In this document: piece by piece, positions 15,626 through 24,193 of the stretch
Layout: every line of letters starts with the position of its first letter
Position numbering within the stretch: the first letter of the stretch is position 1
Source of the DNA: Gilichinskyi gelida
Lineage (GTDB): Bacteria > Acidobacteriota > Thermoanaerobaculia > Gp7-AA8
Assembly (NCBI GenBank): GCA_038040385.1
Contig: JBBPII010000002.1
Coordinates: 347,436-411,435, forward strand
Direction of reading: 5' to 3'
DNA length: 64,000 nucleotides
Made by a program: the position numbers and the translations under genes
Notes under the pieces: generated by a model
The model's input: only the letters and a program-made list of their open reading frames with translations
Told to the model about the DNA's origin: nothing
Databases searched by the model: none

Positions 15626-17547
15626 GTCCTCAGCACTCCCGCACGCTCGAACACCTTCGCCTCGATGAACACCCCGACCAGCGACCCGTCGAGCAGCCCG
15701 TCGTTCATCTCCATCTTCAGGATGTCGAGGGCCCGTTCGGTCGGCACGGCGCGCTTGTACGGGCGGTCGTTCGCGGTGAGGGCGTCGTAGATGTCGGACA
15801 CCGTCATCATCCGCGACTGGATGGGGATGTCTTCCGCCGCCAGCTTGCGCGGATAGCCCCGCCCGTTGAGTTTCTCGTGGTGCGCATACGCGAAGTTCGC
15901 CACGTTCGAGAGGTCCTTGGTCCAGGGGATCTTCTGGAGGAAGTGGAAGGTATGGGTGACGTGGCTCTCGATTTCCTGCCGCTCGACGGCGTCGAGGTTG
16001 CCTTTGCGGATGGAGAGGATCTTCGCCTCGTCCGGGCTCACCAGGCGGCGGCGCGTCCCGCGCAGGTCATCGAACTCCATCTCCGCGATCTGTTGGAGAT
16101 ACTGGAACTCCCCTTCCGGCAGGACGGTCGGCTCGTTCGACTGCGCCACGAACGCGAAGTCCTTCTGCAGCCGATCGAGCTCCGCGGCCACCTCGGCGTC
16201 GATCTTCGAGGCGAACGCCTCCCACCCGTCCCGCCCGTACTGCACCAGGTAGTCGATCTTCCGCTTGTTGGCCTCGTTCTCCGCCGACTTCATGACGAAC
16301 TCGAATCGGGCGCGGATGGTGTCGAGCTGCAGCGGGTAGAGCTTCTTCTCCTTGACCAGCACCTGCTCCCGGACGCCGACTTTGCCGAAGTCGTGCAGCA
16401 GCGAGGCGTAGCGGATCTCGCGGATCTGATCGGAGGTGAAGCGGATGTCGCGAAAGGAGCCGCTGTCGATGCGGTCCACGACCTTCGCCAGCTCCACGGT
16501 GAGGTCGGCGACGCGGAACGAGTGGCCGGAGGTGGTCGGATCGCGCTGCTCGATGGCCGTGACCGCGGCGGTGACGAAGCCCTCGAAGAGGCGCTCGATC
16601 GATTCGTAGAGCTGGTTGTTCTCGACGGCGACGGCGGCCTGGCCGGCGAGGGAGCGCATCAGCTCGATGATCTCCTCGTCGAACGGGATCACTTCGTGCG
16701 GCACCGTCGCGGCGGTCAGCTTCGCCGGTGCGCCCGGACGCTTGCGGTTGATGAGCTGCAGGACGCCGATGACTTCCCCGACGTGGTTGGTCATCGGGAA
16801 GACGAGCATGGAGCGCGTCAGGTAGCCGTTGACCTCGTCGAACGAGGTGTTGATGGTGTACTCGACGCCGGACGGAAGATTGTAGGCGTCGTCGATGACC
16901 AGGGTTTCGCCGGTGAGGGCCACGTTGCCCGCGAGGCTCTTCCGCGTAGCGTGAAGAATCTTTTCTTCGAAGGCCTCCACGTCGATGGAGTCGTTCTGCG
17001 CCAGCTTCCAGCGCAGCACCCGCTCGCCGTTGAGCTGGTCGACGAGATAGAGCGACCCGGCGTCGGAGCGGGAAAGCTCGCGGGCCTTGCCGAGGATCTT
17101 GGTCAGGAGGACGGAGTGGTCGCGCTCGGCGGAGAGGGCGATGCCGACGGCGCTGACTTCGCGCAGCTCACGCGTGCGGTCGCCGAGCAGGCGCTCGAGC
17201 TGGTCGGCGCGCAGCTTCTGGTAGAGAAATTGGTAGGCGCGCTTGACGGCGTTGAGCAGAACGGTGGGCGACGGGTTTTCCGCCAGATGAAAATAGATGT
17301 TGTCGTCGGTGAGCCAGCGCGGCTGCTCGGTGAGGCCGATGCCGACCACCGCGGTGCGCGCGTCGAGAGCGCTCGGACGGCCGGTGGCGATGCCGGGATC
17401 GACGAGCACGACGCGCAGCGCGCCGCCGTCACTGCCGAGGTTCTCGAGGCTGTCGAGCGACTGGGGTGAGATCGACTCGCCGGTCAGTGCATCGGCGTAC
17501 CGCCCGATCGGAAACCCCGCCGGGTGGATCAGTGTAAGCGTTTGCAT
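15622..17547 (-). CDS. GAF plus HD-GYP domain protein (probable cyclic di-GMP phosphodiesterase)
   Basis: 641 residues. The N-terminal ~110 residues look like a degenerate receiver domain. A GAF-type sensor domain follows (ARELSRSDAGSLYLVDQ to AVAVENNQLYESIERL, residues ~140-320), then an HD-GYP domain: GHSFRVADL (His342), LLHDFGKVGV (His385-Asp386), HHEKLNGRGYP (His556-Pro566) and SDIYDALTANDRPY. About 170 residues separate the HD pair from HHE, more than usual, so there is an insertion of about 100 charged residues. It would hydrolyse c-di-GMP under control of its sensor. The start is ATG 17547. It leads the operon with the lipoprotein and tyrosinase; its stop overlaps the next start by 4 bases. 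GATAAT near 17626-17631 may be its -10. Confidence 0.85.
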   Translation of the reverse strand: MQTLTLIHPAGFPIGRYADALTGESISPQSLDSLENLGSDGGALRVVLVDPGIATGRPSALDARTAVVGIGLTEQPRWLTDDNIYFHLAENPSPTVLLNAVKRAYQFLYQKLRADQLERLLGDRTRELREVSAVGIALSAERDHSVLLTKILGKARELSRSDAGSLYLVDQLNGERVLRWKLAQNDSIDVEAFEEKILHATRKSLAGNVALTGETLVIDDAYNLPSGVEYTINTSFDEVNGYLTRSMLVFPMTNHVGEVIGVLQLINRKRPGAPAKLTAATVPHEVIPFDEEIIELMRSLAGQAAVAVENNQLYESIERLFEGFVTAAVTAIEQRDPTTSGHSFRVADLTVELAKVVDRIDSGSFRDIRFTSDQIREIRYASLLHDFGKVGVREQVLVKEKKLYPLQLDTIRARFEFVMKSAENEANKRKIDYLVQYGRDGWEAFASKIDAEVAAELDRLQKDFAFVAQSNEPTVLPEGEFQYLQQIAEMEFDDLRGTRRRLVSPDEAKILSIRKGNLDAVERQEIESHVTHTFHFLQKIPWTKDLSNVANFAYAHHEKLNGRGYPRKLAAEDIPIQSRMMTVSDIYDALTANDRPYKRAVPTERALDILKMEMNDGLLDGSLVGVFIEAKVFERAGVLRT

Positions 17548-17701
17548 TTTACCGAACGAGGGCTGCAACGGGCCTCGAAGTCTCAAACTTCCATGCAACA
17601 GCGGAGCCCGCTCGACGTCTGCCAATTATCGTCCATTCAGGAGAGAATGTAGCCCCCGGCGCGCCTGTTGAGCGGCCTGCATCATCCATGAGGAGGGTAG
17701 T

Positions 17702-18964
17702 TTGGCGGCCTACACCACCGACACCATCGATCCAAAACACCACGACGCCTTGATGGCGTGGCAGAAGAAAAACTTCCCGGAGCTGGAGTTCCTCCAGCGC
17801 AACTGGACCAAGAACTACGCCAGCCAGACGCCGTTCCAGCTCTTTGCGAAAATCGGAAAACTGAACTCCGAATCCATCCAGTTCGGCCGCCTGGCCGGAC
17901 AGCCGCGCTACGAGCACGCCGGCGACATGGTCGGCAACATGTTCTACTCGGCGCGCGACATCATCCGCGCCCAGGCTTCCACCGAGCTCGGCTCCATCCA
18001 GCAGCACCGGCTGACTCTGGAGGAAGCGCCCACCGATCAGATGAAGATGGCCGTCCTCCGCATCATGGCCGAGGAGCTGCGCCACGCGTATCAGATGTTC
18101 TGGGTCCTCGACCACGACGCGTCGTGGAAGAAGCCGGGCCACCCCGACGTGGCGCAGGACACCATGGACGAGCTGCTGGCGATGGAGCTCGGCGACCACG
18201 TCCTCGACGCGTTCAACATCCCGTTCGTCAATTTCCTCGACAACGTCGTCTTCGCCACGGCCATCGACCTGGTCGGGAAGTACCAGCTCGAGATGCAGAA
18301 GGTCTTCTCGTACGCGCCGATGGCGCGCTCCATGGGACCGATGCTGTCCGAGGAGGGATTCCACATCGGATCGGGACGCGGATTCCTCCGCGACCTCGCA
18401 GTGAGCGCGACCACCGCCGACGGCGCGCGTTACTCGATCGACGACATCCAGCGCACCATCAACATGTGGGTACCGCGCGGGCTGGAGATGTTCGGCAACG
18501 AGCGCGGCGGCGAGACGGCGCTGGCGTTCGGCTTCAAGGATCGCAACAACGGCACCGCGCAGAGCGAGTACTACAACGAAGTGCGCGAGGTGCTGGAACT
18601 GGTGAACGTCGCGGTGGTGCAGGCGAAGGTGAAGGACGTCACCGCGCCCGACGCCCGCAGCATCGTGCGCGAGGTGCAGGACACCGGCGAGTCGATCCGC
18701 GGCGTCAAGCCCGAGGACATGCTGTTCGCGCCCGACACGAAGTTCTTCCGCGCCCGCGGCATGGAGGACATCGTCTTCATGCCCTACGACGTCTACGGCA
18801 ACCTCCTGACCGAGGAAGGCCGGCCGGTCAGCGGCGAGAAGTACCTCGACTACCTCGGCGGCGTCCTTCCCGGCTACTACATGCAGGACCGCGAGTTCGC
18901 GAAGTACCGGGAGGCGCTGCTCGGCCACCAAGCCCCCACCTCCGGCCGCAGCTACGGCTGGTAG
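17702..18964 (+). CDS. Di-iron oxygenase subunit-like protein (PaaA/BoxB type)
   Basis: 420 residues from a TTG start preceded by GGAGGG. The helical core carries two Glu-x2-His motifs, Glu125-Leu-Arg-His128 (MAEELRHAYQMF) and Glu218-Gly-Phe-His221 (SEEGFHIGSGRGF). Glu95 (ASTELGSIQ) also lies where a carboxylate ligand is expected. This is the four-helix ferritin-like layout of ring-epoxidising oxygenases acting on phenylacetyl-CoA (PaaA) and benzoyl-CoA (BoxB). I cannot decide between them, and none of the partner genes (PaaBCDE, BoxA, CoA ligase) is in this window, so the electron donor and substrate are open. No signal peptide. Confidence 0.72.
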   Translation: MAAYTTDTIDPKHHDALMAWQKKNFPELEFLQRNWTKNYASQTPFQLFAKIGKLNSESIQFGRLAGQPRYEHAGDMVGNMFYSARDIIRAQASTELGSIQQHRLTLEEAPTDQMKMAVLRIMAEELRHAYQMFWVLDHDASWKKPGHPDVAQDTMDELLAMELGDHVLDAFNIPFVNFLDNVVFATAIDLVGKYQLEMQKVFSYAPMARSMGPMLSEEGFHIGSGRGFLRDLAVSATTADGARYSIDDIQRTINMWVPRGLEMFGNERGGETALAFGFKDRNNGTAQSEYYNEVREVLELVNVAVVQAKVKDVTAPDARSIVREVQDTGESIRGVKPEDMLFAPDTKFFRARGMEDIVFMPYDVYGNLLTEEGRPVSGEKYLDYLGGVLPGYYMQDREFAKYREALLGHQAPTSGRSYGW

Positions 18965-18988
18965 AGGGGTCTGATCCCCGACCCGTGC

Positions 18989-18994
18989 TACGCT
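18989..18994 (+). promoter_or_regulatory. -10-like TACGCT before the heme-motif lipoprotein gene
   Basis: TACGCT is followed by eight bases and the ATG at 19003. No Shine-Dalgarno; probable leaderless start. Confidence 0.5.
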
Positions 18995-19002
18995 TTCGCG
19001 CG

Positions 19003-19437
19003 ATGCGGCGATTAAGCAACCTTTTCCTTGTACTTCTTTTGCTTCTCGTCAGTTGCGGTAAGCTCAAAGAGCTCACCGCCCCCGACGGCGGCCTCGGCGG
19101 TGAGCCGATCGATCCCACCGCCACCCTCACCCGCGTACAGAACGAGGTCTTCACTCCTACCTGCGCGGCGCTCGGCTGCCACGACCCCCTTGGGCACCAG
19201 GAAAACATGATTCTGACGACGGGCCGCTCATTCGCGAACAGCGTCGGCGTGACGAGCAATCAGAACCCGTCGATCAAGCGCGTCGCGCCGAGCGACCCCG
19301 CCAACTCGTACCTCTATCGCAAGATCACCGGCTCCGGCATCACCGGCGACCGCATGCCGCAGGGTGGCCCCTTCCTGAACGATGCGCAGATCAAGTTGGT
19401 GAGGGACTGGATCCGTCGAGGAGCGCCGAATGACTAG
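19003..19437 (+). CDS. Lipoprotein with CX4CH cytochrome-like motif
   Basis: 144 residues. A lipoprotein signal peptide (LVLLLLLVSC) places Cys18 at the lipidated N-terminus. The motif CAALGCHDP (Cys-x4-Cys-His) is a non-standard heme c attachment signature seen in some cytochrome-like domains. RMPQGGPFLNDAQIKLVRDW and the closing IRRGAPND match the C-terminal helix of such domains, with the Met of RMP as a possible distal ligand. Probably a periplasmic electron carrier, though heme attachment to CX4CH is unproven here. It overlaps the following beta-barrel gene by 8 bases. Confidence 0.78.
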   Translation: MRRLSNLFLVLLLLLVSCGKLKELTAPDGGLGGEPIDPTATLTRVQNEVFTPTCAALGCHDPLGHQENMILTTGRSFANSVGVTSNQNPSIKRVAPSDPANSYLYRKITGSGITGDRMPQGGPFLNDAQIKLVRDWIRRGAPND

Positions 19438-20338
19438 AAACGATGAACGCGGAACGATGAACGATGAACGTGGAGGATGGCGGACCATCGTTCATCGTTC
19501 ATCGTTCATCGTTCTCTTGTCGCTGATCGCGATCGGGAGCGCCGCGCAGGATACTCGCTACACCCCCATCCCCCCCATCCCCCTCGGCGACACCTACCTC
19601 ACCCTCCCTTCGTCGCACATCGCCGGCAATGGATCGTGGGAGGTGAAGTTCACCCATCGCTTCAATCAGTCGCTCGACCAGGGGAGTTTCAGCGACCGCG
19701 TGCACTCGCTGTGGGGCCTCGACAGCAACGCGGACGTCGGCATCGGGATCTCGTACGCCGTCCGCCGCGATCTGCAGTTCTCGTTCTATCGCAGCAACGC
19801 GCTGGACGACATCGAGCTCGCGGCGAAGTACATCGTCATCCAGCAGGCGCCGGCGGTGCCGTTCTCCATCGCCCTGCGCGGCGGCGCGGACTTCCGCACG
19901 GAGAGCGAGGTCACGGACCGCCATTCGCTCTTCGCGCAGGCCATCGTCTCGCGTCAGTTCGGCCTGCGCGCGGAAATCTTCGCCATCCCGACCTTCGTCA
20001 CCGACGCGGGGCGGGCGGTGAGCGGGGACAAGTCGGTCGCGCTATTCACCAACGCGTTCAACGTGCCGGTGGGTTTCGCCTGGGTGCTCACCGACGCGCT
20101 GAGCATCGTCGGCGAAGTCATCCCCACCAACCGCGATCTCCCGCACGATTTCCACGCCGACCTCGGATGGGCGGTGGGACTCAAGCGCGCCATCGGCGGG
20201 CACTACTTCGAGATTCTGATCACCAACAGCAACGCGACGCATGCCGATCAGTACGTCTCGTCGACGTACATGGGCTCGCCGCTGAACAAGAGCGATCTGC
20301 ACCTCGGATTCAACATCGAGCGGCGCTTCGGGCGCTAA
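19430..20338 (+). CDS. Predicted outer-membrane beta-barrel protein (DUF5777-like)
   Basis: 302 residues. After an odd N-terminus rich in N-D-E-R there is a hydrophobic signal segment (SSFIVLLSLIAIGSAAQD). The mature part alternates polar and apolar residues in ~10-residue strands (SWEVKFTHRFNQSL, DVGIGISYAVRRDLQFSFYR) and ends with an aromatic/basic strand LHLGFNIERRFGR, as outer-membrane barrels do. It resembles DUF5777 barrels, which I recall near c-type cytochromes; the overlap with the heme-motif lipoprotein gene fits that. Codons 3-29 are encoded by an inverted DNA repeat, so the first ~18 residues may be repeat-derived. Confidence 0.75.
   Translation: MTRNDERGTMNDERGGWRTIVHRSSFIVLLSLIAIGSAAQDTRYTPIPPIPLGDTYLTLPSSHIAGNGSWEVKFTHRFNQSLDQGSFSDRVHSLWGLDSNADVGIGISYAVRRDLQFSFYRSNALDDIELAAKYIVIQQAPAVPFSIALRGGADFRTESEVTDRHSLFAQAIVSRQFGLRAEIFAIPTFVTDAGRAVSGDKSVALFTNAFNVPVGFAWVLTDALSIVGEVIPTNRDLPHDFHADLGWAVGLKRAIGGHYFEILITNSNATHADQYVSSTYMGSPLNKSDLHLGFNIERRFGR
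19437..19515. repeat. Inverted repeat of AACGATG units (family F) inside a coding N-terminus
   Basis: GAACGATGAACGATGAACG at 19452-19470 is the exact reverse complement of 19489-19507, with an 18-base spacer. Extra units lie on both sides. It is in frame within the signal-peptide region of the 19430-20338 gene. Confidence 0.88.
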
Positions 20339-20396
20339 CTTCAGGCGGGCCGGGCTTTAGGCGGATGGCGACTGGTTTGCAGTCTCCGAGGGCACG

Positions 20397-21407
20397 ATGC
20401 ACTGCCCCGAATGCCACAGCCTGAACGACACACTCAGCGGGTCGTGCCCGGCTTGCGGACTGCTGCTGCTGAACCTCAAACCGAAACGCCGCGCGGACGA
20501 TCTGGCCTCGCAAAAAAGGCGGAAGATTGATCGCGAATCGGCGACCTGTCCGTTCTGCGAAGGGGCCATCGAAAGCACCGCCGTCCGCTGCCAGCACTGC
20601 TCGGAGATCGTCGACGACGAGTACTATCGCGCCCGCGCGCAGCGCATCCGCTCGCGAGTGAACTACGCGAGCTGGGTGGCGTACCTGTTCGGCCTCGGCG
20701 CGCTGCTGGTGTTCCGCCCGGTGGGACTGGTGTCGATCGGCACGGGGCTGCTGCTGTCGATCCTCTACTACGCCATCCCGGTCGAACCGCCGGCGACCAA
20801 GCTCAATCCGCACCGCGCGTCGCTCGGCCGCCGCCTGGCGCGTCAGTTCAAGCTCGAGCGGGTCTCGATTCCGATTCCGGCGCTCCGTGGGAAGCGCCTG
20901 GTCTTCATCGGCACGCCGCTCATCGCGGCGATCATCGGCTACTCCGCCAATGTCTTCCTGCTGCAGGAACCGATGAACGACGTGCTGAAAGAAAACGCCG
21001 CCTTCCGCGGCATGAGCGTCTCCGCGCACTACGAGTACTGGGTCGTCCCCGGTGTGGTGGTTTACGACCTGCAGGACCTCAGCGTCCGCCAGACACCGAT
21101 CGACGTGCACACCGCGTTTCTGGAGTTCGCCAAGAAGATGCGCGAATCGAAGTTGAAGCGCGTCGAGCTGTCGTATCGCGGCACGACGAAGTTCTCCATC
21201 GACGGCACATCGTTCCGCCGCCTCGGCGAGGAGTACGCCAAACGCAACTTCGACTACGTGCTCTACACCTTCCCGAAGCTCTTCCACTCGGTCGGGAAGG
21301 ACGCTGCCTCCCCGGCCGCCGGCTCCGAGCGCGACGCACTGCTGCAGTTCCATCGCCAGTGGTACGGCGAAGACAAACTGACGCGCAGCGTGGCGAACGG
21401 AATGTAG
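20397..21407 (+). CDS. Membrane protein with two N-terminal zinc ribbons
   Basis: 336 residues. Two CxxC...CxxC zinc-ribbon knuckles open the protein: CPEC/CPAC (residues 3-20) and CPFC/CQHC (residues ~51-68). Two closely spaced membrane helices follow at ~87-125 (WVAYLFGLGALLVF; LVSIGTGLLLSILYYAI), and a third at ~165-190 (VFIGTPLIAAIIGYSANVFLL). The remaining ~150 residues would lie on the far side of the membrane and match nothing I know. The zinc ribbons presumably sit in the cytoplasm. Function unknown. Its TAG stop abuts the stop of the convergent gene at 21408. Confidence 0.8.
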   Translation: MHCPECHSLNDTLSGSCPACGLLLLNLKPKRRADDLASQKRRKIDRESATCPFCEGAIESTAVRCQHCSEIVDDEYYRARAQRIRSRVNYASWVAYLFGLGALLVFRPVGLVSIGTGLLLSILYYAIPVEPPATKLNPHRASLGRRLARQFKLERVSIPIPALRGKRLVFIGTPLIAAIIGYSANVFLLQEPMNDVLKENAAFRGMSVSAHYEYWVVPGVVVYDLQDLSVRQTPIDVHTAFLEFAKKMRESKLKRVELSYRGTTKFSIDGTSFRRLGEEYAKRNFDYVLYTFPKLFHSVGKDAASPAAGSERDALLQFHRQWYGEDKLTRSVANGM

Positions 21408-21830
21408 CTACGGGATCGGCACGGTGTTCGACTGCTTGGTCACGTGGCAGAGCCGGTCTTCCAACTTGATGTAGAACTTCTTCGGCTGGTGGGCGCTCGT
21501 CGGCACCGCGAACCATAGCTTTGCCATGGCCGCGTTGTTCGGCAGCGCGCAGTAGCCGTAGATGTACGCGTTGGTGTCGCCGTTGTAGATCGTCAGCCAG
21601 GTCCGCGCCGAATTGACGTTCAAACCGCACGGCGGCAGGTTCGGCGACGGCGTGAAGAAGACGTTGTTGAACACGCCTCGGTTGGTGACGGTGAACCAGT
21701 AACGGACGAAGCCGGGCTCGTTGACCTTGTTCAGGAAGGCGACCTTGGGCACCGGGAGCGGGGGACCGCAGGGCTGTGCAATCGCCGACACGGCAATCGC
21801 GAGAAGGACGATAGCGAACAGACGTTTCAT
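21408..21830 (-). CDS. Small secreted protein of unknown function
   Basis: 140 residues with a clear Sec signal peptide (MKRLFAIVLLAIAVSAIAQP). The mature part is beta-rich with four cysteines (PCGPPL, PPCGLN, YCALP, LCHVT), enough for two disulfides. TWLTIYNGDTNAYIYGYC suggests a small Ig-like or C-type sandwich. A good Shine-Dalgarno (GGAGGTGC) precedes the ATG. It is tail-to-tail with the zinc-ribbon gene with no spacing. No homologue recognised. Confidence 0.78.
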   Translation of the reverse strand: MKRLFAIVLLAIAVSAIAQPCGPPLPVPKVAFLNKVNEPGFVRYWFTVTNRGVFNNVFFTPSPNLPPCGLNVNSARTWLTIYNGDTNAYIYGYCALPNNAAMAKLWFAVPTSAHQPKKFYIKLEDRLCHVTKQSNTVPIP

Positions 21831-21863
21831 CGCGCACCTCCAATGGGTTAAGGAAGGCGCGAA

Positions 21864-22472
21864 TTATAGCAGGCCTTCGGCGGTCAGCTCGCGCATCAGC
21901 GCGAGGCTGTCGTGGAACTGGAAGGCGCGCAGGCCGAGGGAGCGCGCGGCGAGGACGTTCTCCAGGAGATCGTCGACGAACACCGCCTGCTGCGGCAGCG
22001 CGCCGACCACCTCCAGCGCGCGCTGGAAGAGATCGGGATCGGGCTTCGCCGATTTGAACCGGTGCGAGAAGACGAAGCGGTCGTCCTTCCGGAACAGCCC
22101 TCCGAACTGCCGGGGGATGACTTCGGCGTGCACCTCGTTGGAGTTCGACAGGAAGGCGACCCGGTAGCGCTCGCGCACCCGGTCGAGCACCTCCTCGATG
22201 CCGGGCACGGCGCCGTCGAAGAAGTCGGACCAGATGGCGTGCAGATCGCGGAGCGAGCCGCGATATCCGGCGCGGTCGCAGAGGAAGTCGTAGAAATCGG
22301 CGAAGGTGATCGCGCCGCGCTCGAGGTCGCGGTACGAGCCGGGCTTCTCGAAAAGCTCCACCAGCTCGTCGCGCGAAGTCGTGGAGTCCTTGCAGATGTT
22401 CTCGATCACCCGCTCATACGCCAGCTTGATGACGGTGTTGCCGAGGTCGAAGAGGAACCAGGTGATGGACAT
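21864..22472 (-). CDS. HAD-superfamily hydrolase
   Basis: 202 residues, cytosolic. Motif I is FLFDLGNTVIKL: the nucleophile Asp is present, but the usual second Asp (DxDxT) is Leu-Gly-Asn, as in epoxide-hydrolase/YihX-like members. Motif II is FLSNSNEVH, motif III contains KSAKPDPDLF (Lys) and motif IV is VFVDDLLENV. The cap is a small helical insertion at ~20-85. Substrate unknown; small phosphorylated metabolites are typical. The start ATG 22472 follows the stop of the carboxylase gene by two bases (an in-frame GTG at 22478 would overlap it), implying coupling. Confidence 0.85.
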   Translation of the reverse strand: MSITWFLFDLGNTVIKLAYERVIENICKDSTTSRDELVELFEKPGSYRDLERGAITFADFYDFLCDRAGYRGSLRDLHAIWSDFFDGAVPGIEEVLDRVRERYRVAFLSNSNEVHAEVIPRQFGGLFRKDDRFVFSHRFKSAKPDPDLFQRALEVVGALPQQAVFVDDLLENVLAARSLGLRAFQFHDSLALMRELTAEGLL

Positions 22473-22474
22473 GG

Positions 22475-24082
22475 TCACATCCGGAAGACGCCGAACCGCG
22501 GCTCTTCGATGACCGCGTTGTACGCCACCGACAATCCCAGTCCCAGATACATGCGCGTTTCCGTCGGGTCGATGATGCCGTCGTCCCACAGGCGCGCGGT
22601 CGAGTAGTACGGGCTGCCCTCGGTCTCGTACTTTTGCAGGACGGGATCGGCGATGGCGCGCTCCTCGTCGGGCGAGAGGTCCTTGCCGGCGCGCGCGAGC
22701 TGGTCGCGCTTCACGGTGGTCAGCACGCCCGCCGCCTGCTCGCCGCCCATCACGCTGATCCGCGCGTTCGGCCACATCCAGAGGAAGCGCGGCGAGTAGG
22801 CGCGGCCGCACATGCCGTAGTTCCCGGCGCCGAAGGAGCCGCCGATGATGACGGTGAACTTCGGCACCGTGGAGTTGGCGACGGCGTGCACCATCTTCGC
22901 GCCGTCCTTGGCGATGCCGCCGCGCTCGTACTGCTTCCCCACCATGAAGCCGGTGATGTTCTGCAAGAAGATCAACGGGACTCGTCGCTGATTACAGATC
23001 TCGATGAAGTGCACGGCCTTGAGCGCCGATTCCGAGAAGAGCACGCCGTTGTTGGCGAGGATGCCCACCTTGTAGCCGAAGATCCGGGCGAAGCCGGTGA
23101 CCAGCGTCGTGGCGTAGCGCTCCTTGAACTCCTGGAAGCGCGAGCCGTCGGCGACGCGAGCGATGACTTCGCGAACGTCGTACGGGCGGCGGATGTCGCG
23201 TTGGATGACGCCGTACAGCTCTTTCGGATCGTAGAGCGGGTCTTCGGGCTCGATGCGCGTCGGCGGCTCGCGCTTGTCGTTGCGCAGGTTCTCGGCGATG
23301 TTGCGGACGATGGCGATGGCGTCCGCGTCATCCTCGGCGAGGTGATCGGCGACGCCGCTGATCCGAGTGTGCACGTCGGCGCCGCCCAGCTCCTCGGCGG
23401 TCACTTCCTCTCCCGTCGCCGCGCGCACCAGCGGCGGTCCGCCGAGGAAGATGGTGCCGGTGCCCTTGACGATGACGGCTTCGTCAGACATCGCCGGGAC
23501 GTAAGCGCCGCCGGCGGTGCACGACCCCATCACCGCGGAGATCTGCGGGATCTCCCGCGCCGACATCACCGCCTGGTTGTAGAAGATGCGTCCGAAGTGC
23601 TCGCGGTCGGGGAAGACCTCGGCCTGCAGCGGGAGGAAGGCACCGCCGGAGTCGACGAGATAGATGCACGGCAGGTTGTTCTGCAGCGCGATCTCCTGCG
23701 CCCGCAGGTGCTTCTTCACCGTCATCGGGAAGTACGTGCCGCCCTTGACCGTGGCGTCGTTGGCGATGATCAGGCACTCGCGCTGCTGCACGCGCCCGAT
23801 GCCGGTGACGATGCCCGCGCCGGGCGCCTCGTCGTCGTACATCCCGTTCGCCGCCAGCGCCGACAGCTCGAGAAACGGCGTGTCGGGGTCGAGCAGCGCC
23901 GCGATCCGCTCGCGCACCGGCATCTTCCCCTGCTCGCGATGCCGCTCGACGTACTTCGGCCCGCCCCCCTCCCGTGCCGCCGCCAGACGCTGCTTCAGCT
24001 CCTCGACGAGGCCCTGCAGGTACGTGCGGTTGGCCTCGAACTCCGGCGAGGCGGTGTCGAGGTGGGTTTCGAGCGGTTCCAT
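22475..24082 (-). CDS. mccB: 3-methylcrotonyl-CoA carboxylase, beta (carboxyltransferase) subunit
   Basis: 535 residues, the usual length for MccB. It transfers CO2 from carboxybiotin to 3-methylcrotonyl-CoA in leucine breakdown. Diagnostic stretches are the N-terminal ETHLDTASPEFEANR, GMYDDEAPGAGIVTGIGRV, NDATVKGGTYFPMTVKKHLR, LGGADVHTRISGVADHLAED and the oxyanion-hole loops MGSCTAGGAYVPAM and GGSFGAGNYGMCGRAY. The biotin-carrying alpha subunit is not in this window, and the gene immediately downstream is a HAD hydrolase. Specificity for methylcrotonyl- rather than geranyl-CoA is inferred from overall similarity. Confidence 0.88.
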   Translation of the reverse strand: MEPLETHLDTASPEFEANRTYLQGLVEELKQRLAAAREGGGPKYVERHREQGKMPVRERIAALLDPDTPFLELSALAANGMYDDEAPGAGIVTGIGRVQQRECLIIANDATVKGGTYFPMTVKKHLRAQEIALQNNLPCIYLVDSGGAFLPLQAEVFPDREHFGRIFYNQAVMSAREIPQISAVMGSCTAGGAYVPAMSDEAVIVKGTGTIFLGGPPLVRAATGEEVTAEELGGADVHTRISGVADHLAEDDADAIAIVRNIAENLRNDKREPPTRIEPEDPLYDPKELYGVIQRDIRRPYDVREVIARVADGSRFQEFKERYATTLVTGFARIFGYKVGILANNGVLFSESALKAVHFIEICNQRRVPLIFLQNITGFMVGKQYERGGIAKDGAKMVHAVANSTVPKFTVIIGGSFGAGNYGMCGRAYSPRFLWMWPNARISVMGGEQAAGVLTTVKRDQLARAGKDLSPDEERAIADPVLQKYETEGSPYYSTARLWDDGIIDPTETRMYLGLGLSVAYNAVIEEPRFGVFRM

Positions 24083-24093
24083 GCGCCGCGGCA

Positions 24094-24099
24094 AGTATA
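24094..24099 (-). promoter_or_regulatory. -10 element TATACT for mccB
   Basis: TATACT on the minus strand ends 11 bases before the ATG at 24082. No Shine-Dalgarno; leader of at most about five bases expected. Confidence 0.55.
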
Positions 24100-24193
24100 T
24101 TTGCCCGGCCCCACAATTTCGGGCGATTTGACGCGGCGGCGACCTGGTATGGATTTGCCTGTGTCGCGACACTCCTCTCAAGAGAGGTGCACA

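Noticed and set aside
22634..24148. Upstream extension of the subtilase frame across mccB
   Set aside because: The extension is antisense to mccB and lacks protein-like composition; a Shine-Dalgarno-preceded TTG at 24194 is a better start.
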